DNA from: Bacillota bacterium
GTDB taxonomy: Bacteria; Bacillota; Clostridia; Oscillospirales; Ruminococcaceae
NCBI GenBank assembly: GCA_023421245.1
Contig: JAEZTV010000033.1
Location: forward strand, 124,001 to 188,000
Direction: 5' to 3'
DNA length: 64,000 nucleotides
Within the stretch, counting starts at the first letter, position 1; each line of letters begins with the position of its first letter. Positions 1 through 7,444 of this stretch are shown here, one piece after another. Under the pieces are notes generated by a model. It worked only from the letters and a program-made list of their open reading frames with translations, did no database searches and was not told the DNA's origin. Both the position numbers and the translations under genes were made by a program.

Positions 1-16
1 CCAATAATCATAGACA

Positions 17-46
17 CCCAACCCGCGCATACGGCATCGGGTTGGG
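17..46. terminator. Hairpin downstream of rpoZ
   Basis: Perfect 9-bp arms, CCCAACCCG and CGGGTTGGG, enclose a 12-nt loop just beyond the rpoZ stop codon. On the plus strand the hairpin is followed by CGTTTTC, while the minus-strand side has no good T run. It may therefore end a plus-strand transcript from outside the window, or act as a weak bidirectional terminator. Confidence 0.5.
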
Positions 47-64
47 CGTTTTCTTGCAGCTTTG

Positions 65-340
65 TTAGTTTTCGATCTGTTCTCCAATGTGAGGAGCTTC
101 GATCAGATGGTACTTTTCATCCTTCAGCTCTTCCACCGCAATCTTCACCGGCTTTGCCTGCAGGTAGTATCGGTTGCTGCCAAGGTCGGCGGGCAGCTTT
201 CCGTTATTGCGTTCAATCAAATCCTTTTTGATTGCCTCAACCTCGTCGGTAATCTCTCTTGCACGTTTTGCAACGCCGATGACAAGCGAAAAGTAGCTCG
301 CGTCATCCTTTAATATCTCTGCTATTGCGGGTCTAAGCAT
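65..340 (-). CDS. rpoZ: DNA-directed RNA polymerase omega subunit
   Basis: Small (91 aa) omega-subunit-like protein, the RNA polymerase accessory subunit that helps fold and hold beta-prime. The N-terminal part reads MLRPAIAEILKDDASYFSLV followed by a VAKRAREI segment, the conserved helix of the family. The start at 340 is preferred because GAGGTG lies 7 nt upstream; an in-frame ATG at 358 has no better ribosome site. It overlaps the 3' end of gmk by a few bases, the usual gmk-rpoZ arrangement in Firmicutes, so it is probably translated by coupling and transcribed with yicC-remA-gmk. The C-terminal tail is longer than the core fold needs, as is common in clostridial omega proteins. Confidence 0.85.
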   Translation of the reverse strand: MLRPAIAEILKDDASYFSLVIGVAKRAREITDEVEAIKKDLIERNNGKLPADLGSNRYYLQAKPVKIAVEELKDEKYHLIEAPHIGEQIEN

Positions 341-944
341 CGGATAGCACCTCTTCAATCATATACTTCATATTTACAGTCTTGCATTTTCGGCATAAAA
401 TAATCGCTTTTAGCTTTTCTATTGCACAATCGATTACATCGTTGACCACAATGTAGTCGTATTTATCGGCCATACGAATCTCATCCAAGGCCGCTTCCAG
501 ACGTTTTTTTACCGCATCGGGAGACTCGGTGTTTCTGCCGACGAGACGTTTTTTAAGCTCCTGCAGCGACGGCGGCATAATAAAGATATAAATTGCCTGT
601 TCGCCATGCTCCATCAGGCCGATGGCACCCGCAACATCAATCTCTAAAATAACATCGTAGCCCTCGTCAAGGCTTTTGCTTACATAATCTCGCGGCGTGC
701 CGTAGTAGTTGCCGCAGTAGGATGTAAATTCAAGCATATCGCCGTCAGAAATCTTCTGCTGAAACTCCTGCATCGATACAAAAAAATAGTTTTTCCCGTT
801 TATTTCGTCCTCTCGCGGCGGGCGCGTGGTGGCCGAAACAGAATAGCGTACGCGCTGGTCCTCGTTTTGCAGCTCGCGCAGCAGGGTACCCTTGCCGCTG
901 CCCGAAGGACCTGAAACCACGATTAACACGCCACGACTACTCAT
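333..944 (-). CDS. gmk: Guanylate kinase
   Basis: Cytosolic enzyme converting GMP and ATP to GDP and ADP in the guanine nucleotide pathway. The P-loop is visible at residues 11-18 (GPSGSGKG), followed by the STTRPPRE-type GMP-binding segment near residue 40, a Y-F loop, and a late R-L-x-x-R lid region. At 203 aa it has the normal length. Its ATG lies inside the end of remA (8-bp overlap), giving remA-gmk-rpoZ overlap coupling. This order is standard in Gram-positive bacteria. I see nothing unusual in the active-site residues. Confidence 0.96.
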   Translation of the reverse strand: MSSRGVLIVVSGPSGSGKGTLLRELQNEDQRVRYSVSATTRPPREDEINGKNYFFVSMQEFQQKISDGDMLEFTSYCGNYYGTPRDYVSKSLDEGYDVILEIDVAGAIGLMEHGEQAIYIFIMPPSLQELKKRLVGRNTESPDAVKKRLEAALDEIRMADKYDYIVVNDVIDCAIEKLKAIILCRKCKTVNMKYMIEEVLSDA

Positions 945-1206
945 CCTCGTTCAACTCCTCATCTTCATTGTCACGGTAGGTAAGCCGGTTTGCCACCGTT
1001 TCAGGCTGTATGGCGGAGAGGATAACATGGTCACTGTCGGTGATAATGACGGCACGCGTCCTTCTGCCGTACGTCGCATCAATCAGCGAACCGCGGTCGC
1101 GTGCCTCCTGGATAACGCGTTTAATGGGAGCCGATTCGGGGCTCACGATGGCAACCAAACGGTTTGCCGATACCATGTTTCCAAATCCGATATTAATCAG
1201 CTTCAT
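937..1206 (-). CDS. remA: RemA family regulatory protein (DUF370)
   Basis: 89-aa member of the RemA/DUF370 family. In Bacillus subtilis RemA is a DNA-binding activator of matrix and osmoprotection genes. The characteristic start MKLINIGFGNMVSANRLVAI is complete and is followed by an RDRGSLIDATYGRRTRAVI segment that forms the conserved basic patch. The start at 1206 is chosen over the upstream ATG at 1236 because GGAG stands 8 nt before it and family members begin with MKLINIG. It lies between yicC and gmk, the order seen across Firmicutes. The acidic C-terminal tail overlaps the gmk start codon. Confidence 0.92.
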   Translation of the reverse strand: MKLINIGFGNMVSANRLVAIVSPESAPIKRVIQEARDRGSLIDATYGRRTRAVIITDSDHVILSAIQPETVANRLTYRDNEDEELNEDE

Positions 1207-1271
1207 ATGCTTATTCTCCTTCTTTGCAAACGGCACTGTGCCGCTGCAAAGGACCCTGCTTTAAGAGCGGG

Positions 1272-2168
1272 CTACTCTATGTTCTGGATCTGTTCGCGTA
1301 TCTTTTCGATCTCTGCCTTCATATCCACAACCAATCGGGCAAGCTCCACATCCTGTGCCTTGGAACCGATGGTATTGGTTTCGCGGTTAATCTCCTGCAC
1401 CAAAAAATCCAGCTTTCGGCCCGTCTGTCCGCCCTCGTCAAGCAACTGCGAAAACTGGGCAAGGTGGCTTTTCAGGCGAACCGTTTCTTCGTCTACACAC
1501 ACACGGTCGGCATAGATAGCGGCCTCGGTCATGAGGCGGGCTTCTTCAATGTTTTTATCCTGCAGTACCTCGCTCATCTTAGCAAACAGGCGCTCACGGT
1601 ACTGCGCAACCGTCTGCGGAGAGCGCTCCTCAACCTTTTGCACCGCTTCACCGAGAAACGCAAGGCGGCAGAGCATATCCTGCTTTAAGCGCAGGCCTTC
1701 GGCCTCGCGCATTGAAACAAATGCAGAGAGCGCCTGCTCACAAACCGTTTTCACACCCTGCCAGATGATCTCCTCCTCCGGCAGTTCCTTGCGCACCATG
1801 AAGATATCGCTAAACTGTGCAAGCATCGAAAGAGAGATGTCGTCATGAACCGAAAGCCCGTCGCGATCATCAAGCTCGGCCGCGAGTGTGCGCAAGCCCT
1901 TGACATAGGATGCGGCAAGCTCCCCATTAATCTCCACCTTTGCATCGCTGCCCTCAAGTGTGAGGATGGTAACATTCACCTCTACCTTGCCGCGTGCTGC
2001 ACTCCCCTGCACAAAGCTTTTGAGCTTCTCTTCCAGATACCCGTAAGCACGCGGGGCGCGTACTGAAAACTCAAAAAAGCGGTGATTCACCGCCTTTATC
2101 TCAACCAGAATGTCTCTGCCGTCAATGATCTGCTGGGCGCGGCCATAACCCGTCATGCTTCTAATCAC
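1272..2168 (-). CDS. yicC: YicC family endoribonuclease-like protein
   Basis: 298-aa YicC/YloC family protein. Members are implicated in RNA turnover (YicC in Escherichia coli, YloC in Bacillus). The family signature SMTGYGRA is at the N-terminus, the mid-protein carries the typical KAVNHRF segment, and the C-terminus has the DFLVQEINRETNTIGSKA block followed by VVDMKAEIEKIREQ. I place the start at the GTG (2168), which has GGAG 6 nt upstream and yields the usual (M/V)IRSMTGYGRA beginning; an ATG at 2180 in frame is the alternative. First gene of the yicC-remA-gmk-rpoZ operon, behind a consensus-like promoter at 2349-2378. Confidence 0.9.
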   Translation of the reverse strand: MIRSMTGYGRAQQIIDGRDILVEIKAVNHRFFEFSVRAPRAYGYLEEKLKSFVQGSAARGKVEVNVTILTLEGSDAKVEINGELAASYVKGLRTLAAELDDRDGLSVHDDISLSMLAQFSDIFMVRKELPEEEIIWQGVKTVCEQALSAFVSMREAEGLRLKQDMLCRLAFLGEAVQKVEERSPQTVAQYRERLFAKMSEVLQDKNIEEARLMTEAAIYADRVCVDEETVRLKSHLAQFSQLLDEGGQTGRKLDFLVQEINRETNTIGSKAQDVELARLVVDMKAEIEKIREQIQNIE

Positions 2169-2348
2169 GTTACGCTCCATATCCTTTCAGTGGGTTATAT
2201 GCCCTGTGAAGGGATTACCATCACATAGGAAAGGACATAAAACCGAGTATGTGCGAAAAAGGGGGCTGTCCGAAAGGCCATTCGCATTTCTTTTACCCCT
2301 TTTATTCTATGCGTCTTTATAGCAGCGGCCCTTTGGCCTCTACCCTAT

Positions 2349-2378
2349 ATTTTACTATCATTGCATACCCATTGTCAA
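2349..2378 (-). promoter_or_regulatory. SigA-type promoter of the yicC operon
   Basis: On the minus strand, -35 TTGACA (2373-2378) is followed after 18 nt by -10 TAAAAT (2349-2354). It leaves a leader of about 170 nt before yicC. The 2169-2513 interval contains this promoter, the leader and the oadA terminator; I see no other gene of confidence there, only a candidate 30-codon reading frame at 2195-2287 (see findings). Confidence 0.7.
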
Positions 2379-2395
2379 CATCAAAACCGCCGCAT

Positions 2396-2472
2396 AAAAA
2401 AGAACAGGACATCAAGCCCTGTTCTCTTGAGTAATGGCAGGACAGCTTAAAATAAGACGTTTCAAGCTGTCC
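2396..2472 (-). terminator. Tandem hairpins ending the carboxyl-transfer operon
   Basis: Two inverted repeats follow the minus-strand oadA stop. The first has 9-bp arms (2440-2448 and 2464-2472). The second has arms AGAACAGG/CCTGTTCT (2401-2408, 2418-2425) and is followed on the minus strand by a run of T, a classic intrinsic terminator. Confidence 0.8.
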
Positions 2473-2513
2473 CGCGGCGGCACCGTCACAAAAACTCACC
2501 GCGGCAGACATTG

Positions 2514-3914
2514 CTATACGGGATGCACGGCGGTTTTGGGGTCTGCGTGTTTTGCGTCTACGCCGTATTTCTCTGCGGCACGCTGCTCAAAGAACTTAAT
2601 TGCAACCGGGCCAAACTGTGCGTAGCTGAGCACGTCTTCTTCCTGCTCAAGCAGTGCGGGTGCAATCTCGCCGCGCAGCTTATCAAGCTCTGCATCCAGC
2701 AAGTCGGCAGGGCGGCAGTCAATGGCTGGTTCGTTGCCGATAATCTGCTTGCGGAACTCAGCATCGATGGGCAGCGGGGTCGTGCCGTATTCGCCGCGAA
2801 CAAGGCCCTTAAACTCCTTGGTAACCATCTTGTACCGCTCGCCGTTGAGAATGTTGTACACCGCCTGGGTGCCGACAATCTGTGACGTGGGGGTAACAAG
2901 CGGCGGCATACCTGCATCGCGGCGCACCTTCGGCACCTCGGCAAGTACGTCCTCAAACAGGTCGATCTTGCCTGCCTGCTTGAGCTGTGAGTTAAGGTTT
3001 GACAGCATTCCGCCCGGAACCTGATAGATGAGGGTGTTGGCGTCAACGCCCAGCATCTTGGGGTCGAGCAGTCCGTTTTCAAGGTATTTATCGCGCAGCT
3101 TCGCAAAATGCGCACGAACAACATCAAGTTTTTTCAGATCAAGGCCGGTGTCGTACGGTGTGCCCTGCAGGGCCGCGACCATCGACTCGGTGGGCGCATG
3201 GGAGGTACCCAGCGCAAGGGGCGAGGCTGCGGTATCAATGATATCCACACCCGCTTCGATCGACTTCATCATAACCATCGACGCAAGGCCGGAGGTGTAG
3301 TGGGTGTGCATCTGAATCGGAACCTTAACGTTCTTTTTCAGTGCGGTAACAAGCTGCTCGGCGGCATAGGGGGTGATGAGCGCCGCCATATCCTTAACGC
3401 AGATCGAGTCTGCGCCGGCACTTTCAAGCTGCTTTGCATAGTTTACAAAGTAATCGATGGTGTGAACCTCACTGGTGGTGTAAGACATAGCGCCCTGGAC
3501 GTGTGCGCCAACCTTTTTTGCCGCTTTGATGGAGGTTTCGAGATTGCGGATATCGTTGAGCGCGTCAAATATCCTAAGGATATCGATGCCGTTTTCCACC
3601 ATCTTCTGTACAAAGTAATCCACAACGTCGTCCGCATAGTGGCGGTAGCCGAGCATATTCTGACCACGGAACAGCATCTGTATCTTGGTTTTTGGCATAT
3701 GTCTTTTGATGACGCGCAGGCGCTCCCACGGGTCTTCATTCAAAAAGCGCAGGCAGGCATCAAACGTTGCGCCGCCCCATGCCTCAACGGAGTAGTAGCC
3801 GACATCATCCATAGCTTCCAGGATGGGCTCCATTTCAGCGAGGGTCATACGAGTGGCGATCAGCGACTGGTGCGCGTCACGCAGAACGGTTTCTGTTATT
3901 TTAACTTGAGCCAT
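2514..3914 (-). CDS. oadA: OadA-type carboxyltransferase (5S-like) subunit
   Basis: 466-aa alpha/5S-type subunit of the pyruvate carboxylase C-terminal/oxaloacetate decarboxylase family, which moves a carboxyl group between carboxybiotin and pyruvate/oxaloacetate. The N-terminal HMGL-like TIM barrel carries ETVLRDAHQSL (residues 8-18, metal ligand Asp), the FRGQN segment, the ICVKDMA segment with the lysine that is carbamylated in this family, and the QMHTHYT metal-binding histidines. The second half is the conserved carboxylase domain. The protein stops before a biotin domain; a separate biotin carrier gene lies 51 bp upstream. No OadB-type membrane subunit adjoins, so the partner is more likely the carboxyltransferase at 4484-5863. 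Confidence 0.9.
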   Translation of the reverse strand: MAQVKITETVLRDAHQSLIATRMTLAEMEPILEAMDDVGYYSVEAWGGATFDACLRFLNEDPWERLRVIKRHMPKTKIQMLFRGQNMLGYRHYADDVVDYFVQKMVENGIDILRIFDALNDIRNLETSIKAAKKVGAHVQGAMSYTTSEVHTIDYFVNYAKQLESAGADSICVKDMAALITPYAAEQLVTALKKNVKVPIQMHTHYTSGLASMVMMKSIEAGVDIIDTAASPLALGTSHAPTESMVAALQGTPYDTGLDLKKLDVVRAHFAKLRDKYLENGLLDPKMLGVDANTLIYQVPGGMLSNLNSQLKQAGKIDLFEDVLAEVPKVRRDAGMPPLVTPTSQIVGTQAVYNILNGERYKMVTKEFKGLVRGEYGTTPLPIDAEFRKQIIGNEPAIDCRPADLLDAELDKLRGEIAPALLEQEEDVLSYAQFGPVAIKFFEQRAAEKYGVDAKHADPKTAVHPV

Positions 3915-3965
3915 ATAAAGGCACCCTCTTTCCCAGATAGTTTGTAGTGCGAATTAGACTGTCCG

Positions 3966-4364
3966 TTACGAGATTGATGCAATCAGGTCATTGGAGTTCA
4001 CCGACTGGCCCTTGGTTACATTGACGGAAGTCACGGTGCCCGCGACAGGGGACATGATTTCGTTTTCCATCTTCATTGCCTCAAGAATGACGATGACATC
4101 GCCCTCCTTGATTGCATCGCCCACCTTAACCTGAACGTCAAGGATGGTACCGGGCATCGGAGAGTTGATGATGGTAGAGCCCTCTGCGGGTGCCGCCGCG
4201 GGCGCGGGTGCAGGTGCCGCTGCAGGTGCCGCCGCAGGTGCTGAGGCTGCTGCCGGTGCGGGTGCTGCCGCTGGGGCAGGTGCCGCTGCCGGTGTCGCGC
4301 CGGTTACTTCGTCAACCACAACATCATAAGCCTTGCCATTAACGGTTATGTTAAACCTTTTCAT
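3966..4364 (-). CDS. Biotin carboxyl carrier subunit
   Basis: 132-aa biotinyl/lipoyl attachment protein. A short N-terminal beta region (MKRFNITVNGKAYDV) is joined by a roughly 40-residue Ala/Pro-rich flexible linker to the biotinyl domain. The attachment motif EAMKMEN is present with the biotinyl lysine at about residue 98. The linker is the swinging arm of decarboxylase gamma/1.3S carriers. I chose the ATG at 4364, which begins the family's MKxFxITVNG sequence; AAAGGA lies 10 nt before it. It sits between two carboxyltransferase subunits of the same operon and must be loaded by a biotin ligase encoded elsewhere. Confidence 0.92.
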   Translation of the reverse strand: MKRFNITVNGKAYDVVVDEVTGATPAAAPAPAAAPAPAAASAPAAAPAAAPAPAPAAAPAEGSTIINSPMPGTILDVQVKVGDAIKEGDVIVILEAMKMENEIMSPVAGTVTSVNVTKGQSVNSNDLIASIS

Positions 4365-4483
4365 CTGTGTTTCATCCTTTCTTTGTGCCGTGCTGTATAG
4401 ATTGTGCCCTACCGCCACACGGCCTGACGGCGGTAAAACGTTCTATCGGTCCGTACTGCTTGCGGATTTTAAGTTATTATAAT

Positions 4484-5863
4484 TTACAGCAGGATGTTGC
4501 TATGCTTTTTGGGCAAGGTGGATACCCGTTTACTCGCGAGCATGTCCAGTGCCGAGAGCAGGGTTGCGCGAGTCTTGGCGGGGTCGATAACCGCATCAAG
4601 CTGGCCGCACTGCGCGTAGGCAAAGGGGCTTGCTTCGTTGTCCTTGTATTCGCTCTCCACCGCTTCGCGGTTTTTTTCGGCAGTGATGCGGTCGCTGTAT
4701 AAAAATGCAACGGCTGTTTCGGGTTTGAGCGGTGAGATGACAGCGCCCGGCCATGCATAAGCGACATCGGCGTTTGCGCCCTTACCCGCCAGCGCGATAT
4801 ACGCGCTGCCGTATGCCTCGCCCACAACCAGCGACACCTTTGGGGTGGTAGCTTCGGCATATACATGCGCAAGCCTTGCCGCATCGCGCGCGCCGTTTGC
4901 CGACGCCTCAAAGCCTGCGGTATGAACCAATGTTACAACGGGAATCGAGAAGGCATCACAGATGCTGACAAGCCGCGCAAGCTTTGCACACTCATCCGAC
5001 GCAAGTGCGCCAAACGCAGCGGAAATGCCAACAACCTGACCGCCGATGGTAGCAAGTGCCGCATATGCGCCCTTGCCAAACTCCGCCTGCAGCTCTACAA
5101 TGCTTGCATCGTCCGCAATGGAGCCTGCCACCGCCGCGATTGTGCTCTTGCTGATGTCCTCGCCCGCAGCGGCAAGAACATCCCCCCCGCCTGCAGCCTC
5201 GGCATAGTCCCAAACAGGAGCCTGTGCCAGGTTGTTTGCGGGCAGAAGTGAGATAATCTTTCTGGCGGAGGCAATTGCCCCCTCCTCATCGTTTGCCAGA
5301 ATATGAGCAACGCCCGTTTCGGCTGCGGTTTGTGCGCTGCCTTGCGCGGGAGGGGTAAGGGTAAGCTCCGCCTTGCCGCTCATTACAACAAAATCAGCGC
5401 CCATCGCAATCAGCGCGGCGCTGCCCACACAGGGGCCAAGCACAACAGACACCTGCGGTACAACGCCCGAGATGTTGTTTGACAGCGCAAGCAGCTCGCC
5501 GTATGCCGCCATTGTTTCGGCAGGGCTTGCAAGGCTTGCACCGTTTGAATCATAAATACCCACAACAGGCGCCCCTGTTTTGGTGGCAAGGGCATAGATC
5601 TTTTTAATCTTATCCGCATGCACCTTATCTACGGCACCCGACGAAGCCGCGCGATCCTGTGCAAAAGCAAACACCGTACTGCCGTCTACTGTTCCGTAGC
5701 CCGACACTACTGTGTCACCGTCACCCATAGCCTTTGCAAAAGCGTCTATTTCAACAAAGGTACCCTCGTCAAATAGCTTTGCAAGACGCACCCTTGCAGT
5801 GGATGCCGCATCGATCTGCGCAAGATTTTGCGTTAAACGTTCCAACTTGTTTGCAGGACTCAT
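4484..5863 (-). CDS. Divergent carboxyl transferase (12S / PccB-like) subunit
   Basis: 459-aa crotonase-fold carboxyl transferase, the subunit that exchanges carboxyl between an acyl-CoA and carboxybiotin. The N-half has the DGxTVFAFAQD and SGAVDKVHADK segments and a GVVPQVSVVLGPCVGSAALIAMGADFVVM stretch typical of PccB/MmdA. The family's usual DVPGF loop in the C-half is replaced by HTAGF, and the protein is about 50 residues shorter than PccB, so the acyl-CoA specificity cannot be assigned. GGAGG stands 7 nt before the ATG. First gene of a three-gene operon with the biotin carrier and OadA-like subunit. Together these match the 12S, 1.3S and 5S parts of methylmalonyl-CoA:pyruvate transcarboxylase. 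Confidence 0.78.
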   Translation of the reverse strand: MSPANKLERLTQNLAQIDAASTARVRLAKLFDEGTFVEIDAFAKAMGDGDTVVSGYGTVDGSTVFAFAQDRAASSGAVDKVHADKIKKIYALATKTGAPVVGIYDSNGASLASPAETMAAYGELLALSNNISGVVPQVSVVLGPCVGSAALIAMGADFVVMSGKAELTLTPPAQGSAQTAAETGVAHILANDEEGAIASARKIISLLPANNLAQAPVWDYAEAAGGGDVLAAAGEDISKSTIAAVAGSIADDASIVELQAEFGKGAYAALATIGGQVVGISAAFGALASDECAKLARLVSICDAFSIPVVTLVHTAGFEASANGARDAARLAHVYAEATTPKVSLVVGEAYGSAYIALAGKGANADVAYAWPGAVISPLKPETAVAFLYSDRITAEKNREAVESEYKDNEASPFAYAQCGQLDAVIDPAKTRATLLSALDMLASKRVSTLPKKHSNILL

Positions 5864-5965
5864 CTTTTTTCCTCCGTTTCCATGTCTAGTATAAAGACGG
5901 TTTGATTGTGTAGGCCGTCAACTGCGGTTAAAAAAATAACGAAGATATTTTGCGTAATCAAATTA

Positions 5966-5994
5966 ATTATACACTATTTTCATTGTTTCAACAA
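5966..5994 (-). promoter_or_regulatory. Promoter of the carboxyl-transfer operon
   Basis: Minus-strand -35 TTGTTG (5989-5994), 17-nt spacer, then -10 TATAAT (5966-5971) preceded by a TG. It overlaps the last codons of the upstream acetyltransferase-like gene and leaves a leader of about 95 nt. Confidence 0.65.
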
Positions 5995-6374
5995 GGCTTT
6001 CCATCGGTTTTTGCGCAATTTCTGCAGCCTCGGAAAAAGCTTTTTATCTCTGCATCCTCATTAATGTCATCCTTTACAAATTCAAGGGCTTGCAGCAGCG
6101 GGATGTTGTTTGCCCTCTGAAAGCTGACAAGCTCTATACCCTGCAGTAGCGCATAGTTCATTGCACTGCGCGTCAACACATCGGCAAGGTAGTCGTCGTT
6201 TGGAATGTGCAAGATACTCACGCGCGCAGGTTCAATCTCAAACAGTCCAAACCCTATCTGCTCTTCGTTTTCCACGGCAGTATACGCGTGCACCGCGGGT
6301 GTGTGTGCAACCTGTGTTTGCCGGCATAAGACTTTTATCTGCACGGGGTCGCGGCAGGGCAAAAATTCAACCAT
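5988..6374 (-). CDS. Small acetyltransferase-like protein of unknown substrate
   Basis: 128-aa protein. The central segment (LFEIEPARVSILHIPNDDYLADVLTRSAMNYALLQGIE in sense, described here rather than assigned) has the beta-strand/helix pattern of a minimal GNAT fold, but no clear acetyl-CoA P-loop is visible. The C-terminus carries a cysteine group (CRNCAKTDGKPC) that could bind a metal. The ATG at 6374 is chosen because AAAGGATG lies 8 nt upstream; two further in-frame ATGs at 6383 and 6395 are less well placed. It follows rluB and may be co-transcribed with it. Function not assigned. Confidence 0.6.
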   Translation of the reverse strand: MVEFLPCRDPVQIKVLCRQTQVAHTPAVHAYTAVENEEQIGFGLFEIEPARVSILHIPNDDYLADVLTRSAMNYALLQGIELVSFQRANNIPLLQALEFVKDDINEDAEIKSFFRGCRNCAKTDGKPC

Positions 6375-6520
6375 ACTGATCATCCTTTTCGTCATACTGA
6401 TATCTGTCTCACCATATACACTGTGCGGACATAGCACAGCCCCGACAACAAAGTCGTCTGGACTTCATTGTCAAGGCCGGTTTGGGTTTCACATCGAACG
6501 CTAGGAGGCGTATTCCATCA

Positions 6521-7411
6521 TCATCTGCCATAATCCGCTTTACGGCGGGATTTTGCGCTTTCCCGTCCTGCGCCGGCAGAACGCACGGTACCGCTGCGCG
6601 GTTTGCCTGCACGCCCTGATGAAACCGGTCGCTTTGTGGTTTGCTTCGCCTTTTCGTGTGCATCACGGCGCAGGTTTTTCGATGCCATCGATCGCAGCGC
6701 AGAAAGCTCGGCAGGGGTTAACTCGCGGTACTCGCCGGGAGACAGCATCGAGAGCTTAACCGGGCCGATCATCGTGCGGCGCAGGCGTTTAACCACAAGC
6801 CCCACCGCTTCACACATCTTGCGAATTTGGCGGTTTCGCCCCTCGCGGATAATCATCTCGATTACGGTACGTTCAGCGCTTGCGGTAATCACCTTTGCCT
6901 GCGCGGGAAGGGTTTTCTGCCCGTCGATTACTACACCCTCCGCAAGCTGGATGAGCCGTTCCTCACCCGCATTGCCCTCTACGGTAACGCGGTATACCTT
7001 GGTAACCTCATGGCTTGGATGCATGAGCATGTTGGCAAACGCACCATCGTTGGTAAGCAGCAGTAGCCCTTCGCTTAGCTTGTCCAGCCTGCCCACAGGA
7101 TAAACCCGCACCGGCAGGTCGCCCAGCAAATCTACAATGGTTTTACGGCCAAGCTCATCGCTCATGGTGGTGACATATCCGCGGGGCTTGTACATCGCAA
7201 GATAATACTTTTTACCGCCCTCCGGCGCGCCGATGCGCTCGCCATCCAGCGTGATGATATCGCGTTTGGGATTCACGCGCATGCCAATCTCGGCCTTTCT
7301 GCCGTTGACCTGCACCCTGCCCTGTTCAATATATTCCTCCGATTTGCGGCGCGAGGCAACACCCATGTCGGACATTACCTTTTGCAGCCTTACCCCTGTT
7401 TGTTGAGCCAT
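6521..7411 (-). CDS. rluB: 23S rRNA pseudouridine synthase, RluB/RsuA family
   Basis: 296-aa pseudouridine synthase acting on large-subunit rRNA. An N-terminal S4 RNA-binding domain (residues about 8-70, RLQKVMSDMGVASRRKSEEY) precedes the catalytic domain, whose aspartate lies in GRLDKLSEGLLLLTNDG; the usual tyrosine after GRLD is a lysine here. The RQIRKMCEAVG segment matches the family's conserved C-terminal motif. A basic Lys/Arg/Ser-rich tail of about 50 residues follows, which is frequent in RluB. Located 33 bp downstream of dacF in the chromosome-segregation/spore gene cluster, in an order common to Clostridia. Confidence 0.9.
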   Translation of the reverse strand: MAQQTGVRLQKVMSDMGVASRRKSEEYIEQGRVQVNGRKAEIGMRVNPKRDIITLDGERIGAPEGGKKYYLAMYKPRGYVTTMSDELGRKTIVDLLGDLPVRVYPVGRLDKLSEGLLLLTNDGAFANMLMHPSHEVTKVYRVTVEGNAGEERLIQLAEGVVIDGQKTLPAQAKVITASAERTVIEMIIREGRNRQIRKMCEAVGLVVKRLRRTMIGPVKLSMLSPGEYRELTPAELSALRSMASKNLRRDAHEKAKQTTKRPVSSGRAGKPRSGTVRSAGAGRESAKSRRKADYGR

Positions 7412-7444
7412 GCGTTTTATCCATCCCTTTCAAAATTCGAAAGC

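Noticed and set aside
3108..3947. Long plus-strand frame opposite oadA
   Set aside because: Antisense shadow of a conserved gene; no ribosome site or recognisable family.
4181..4311. Short GCAGGTGCC-type repeats
   Set aside because: They encode the Ala/Pro linker of the biotin carrier; not a CRISPR array or transposon.
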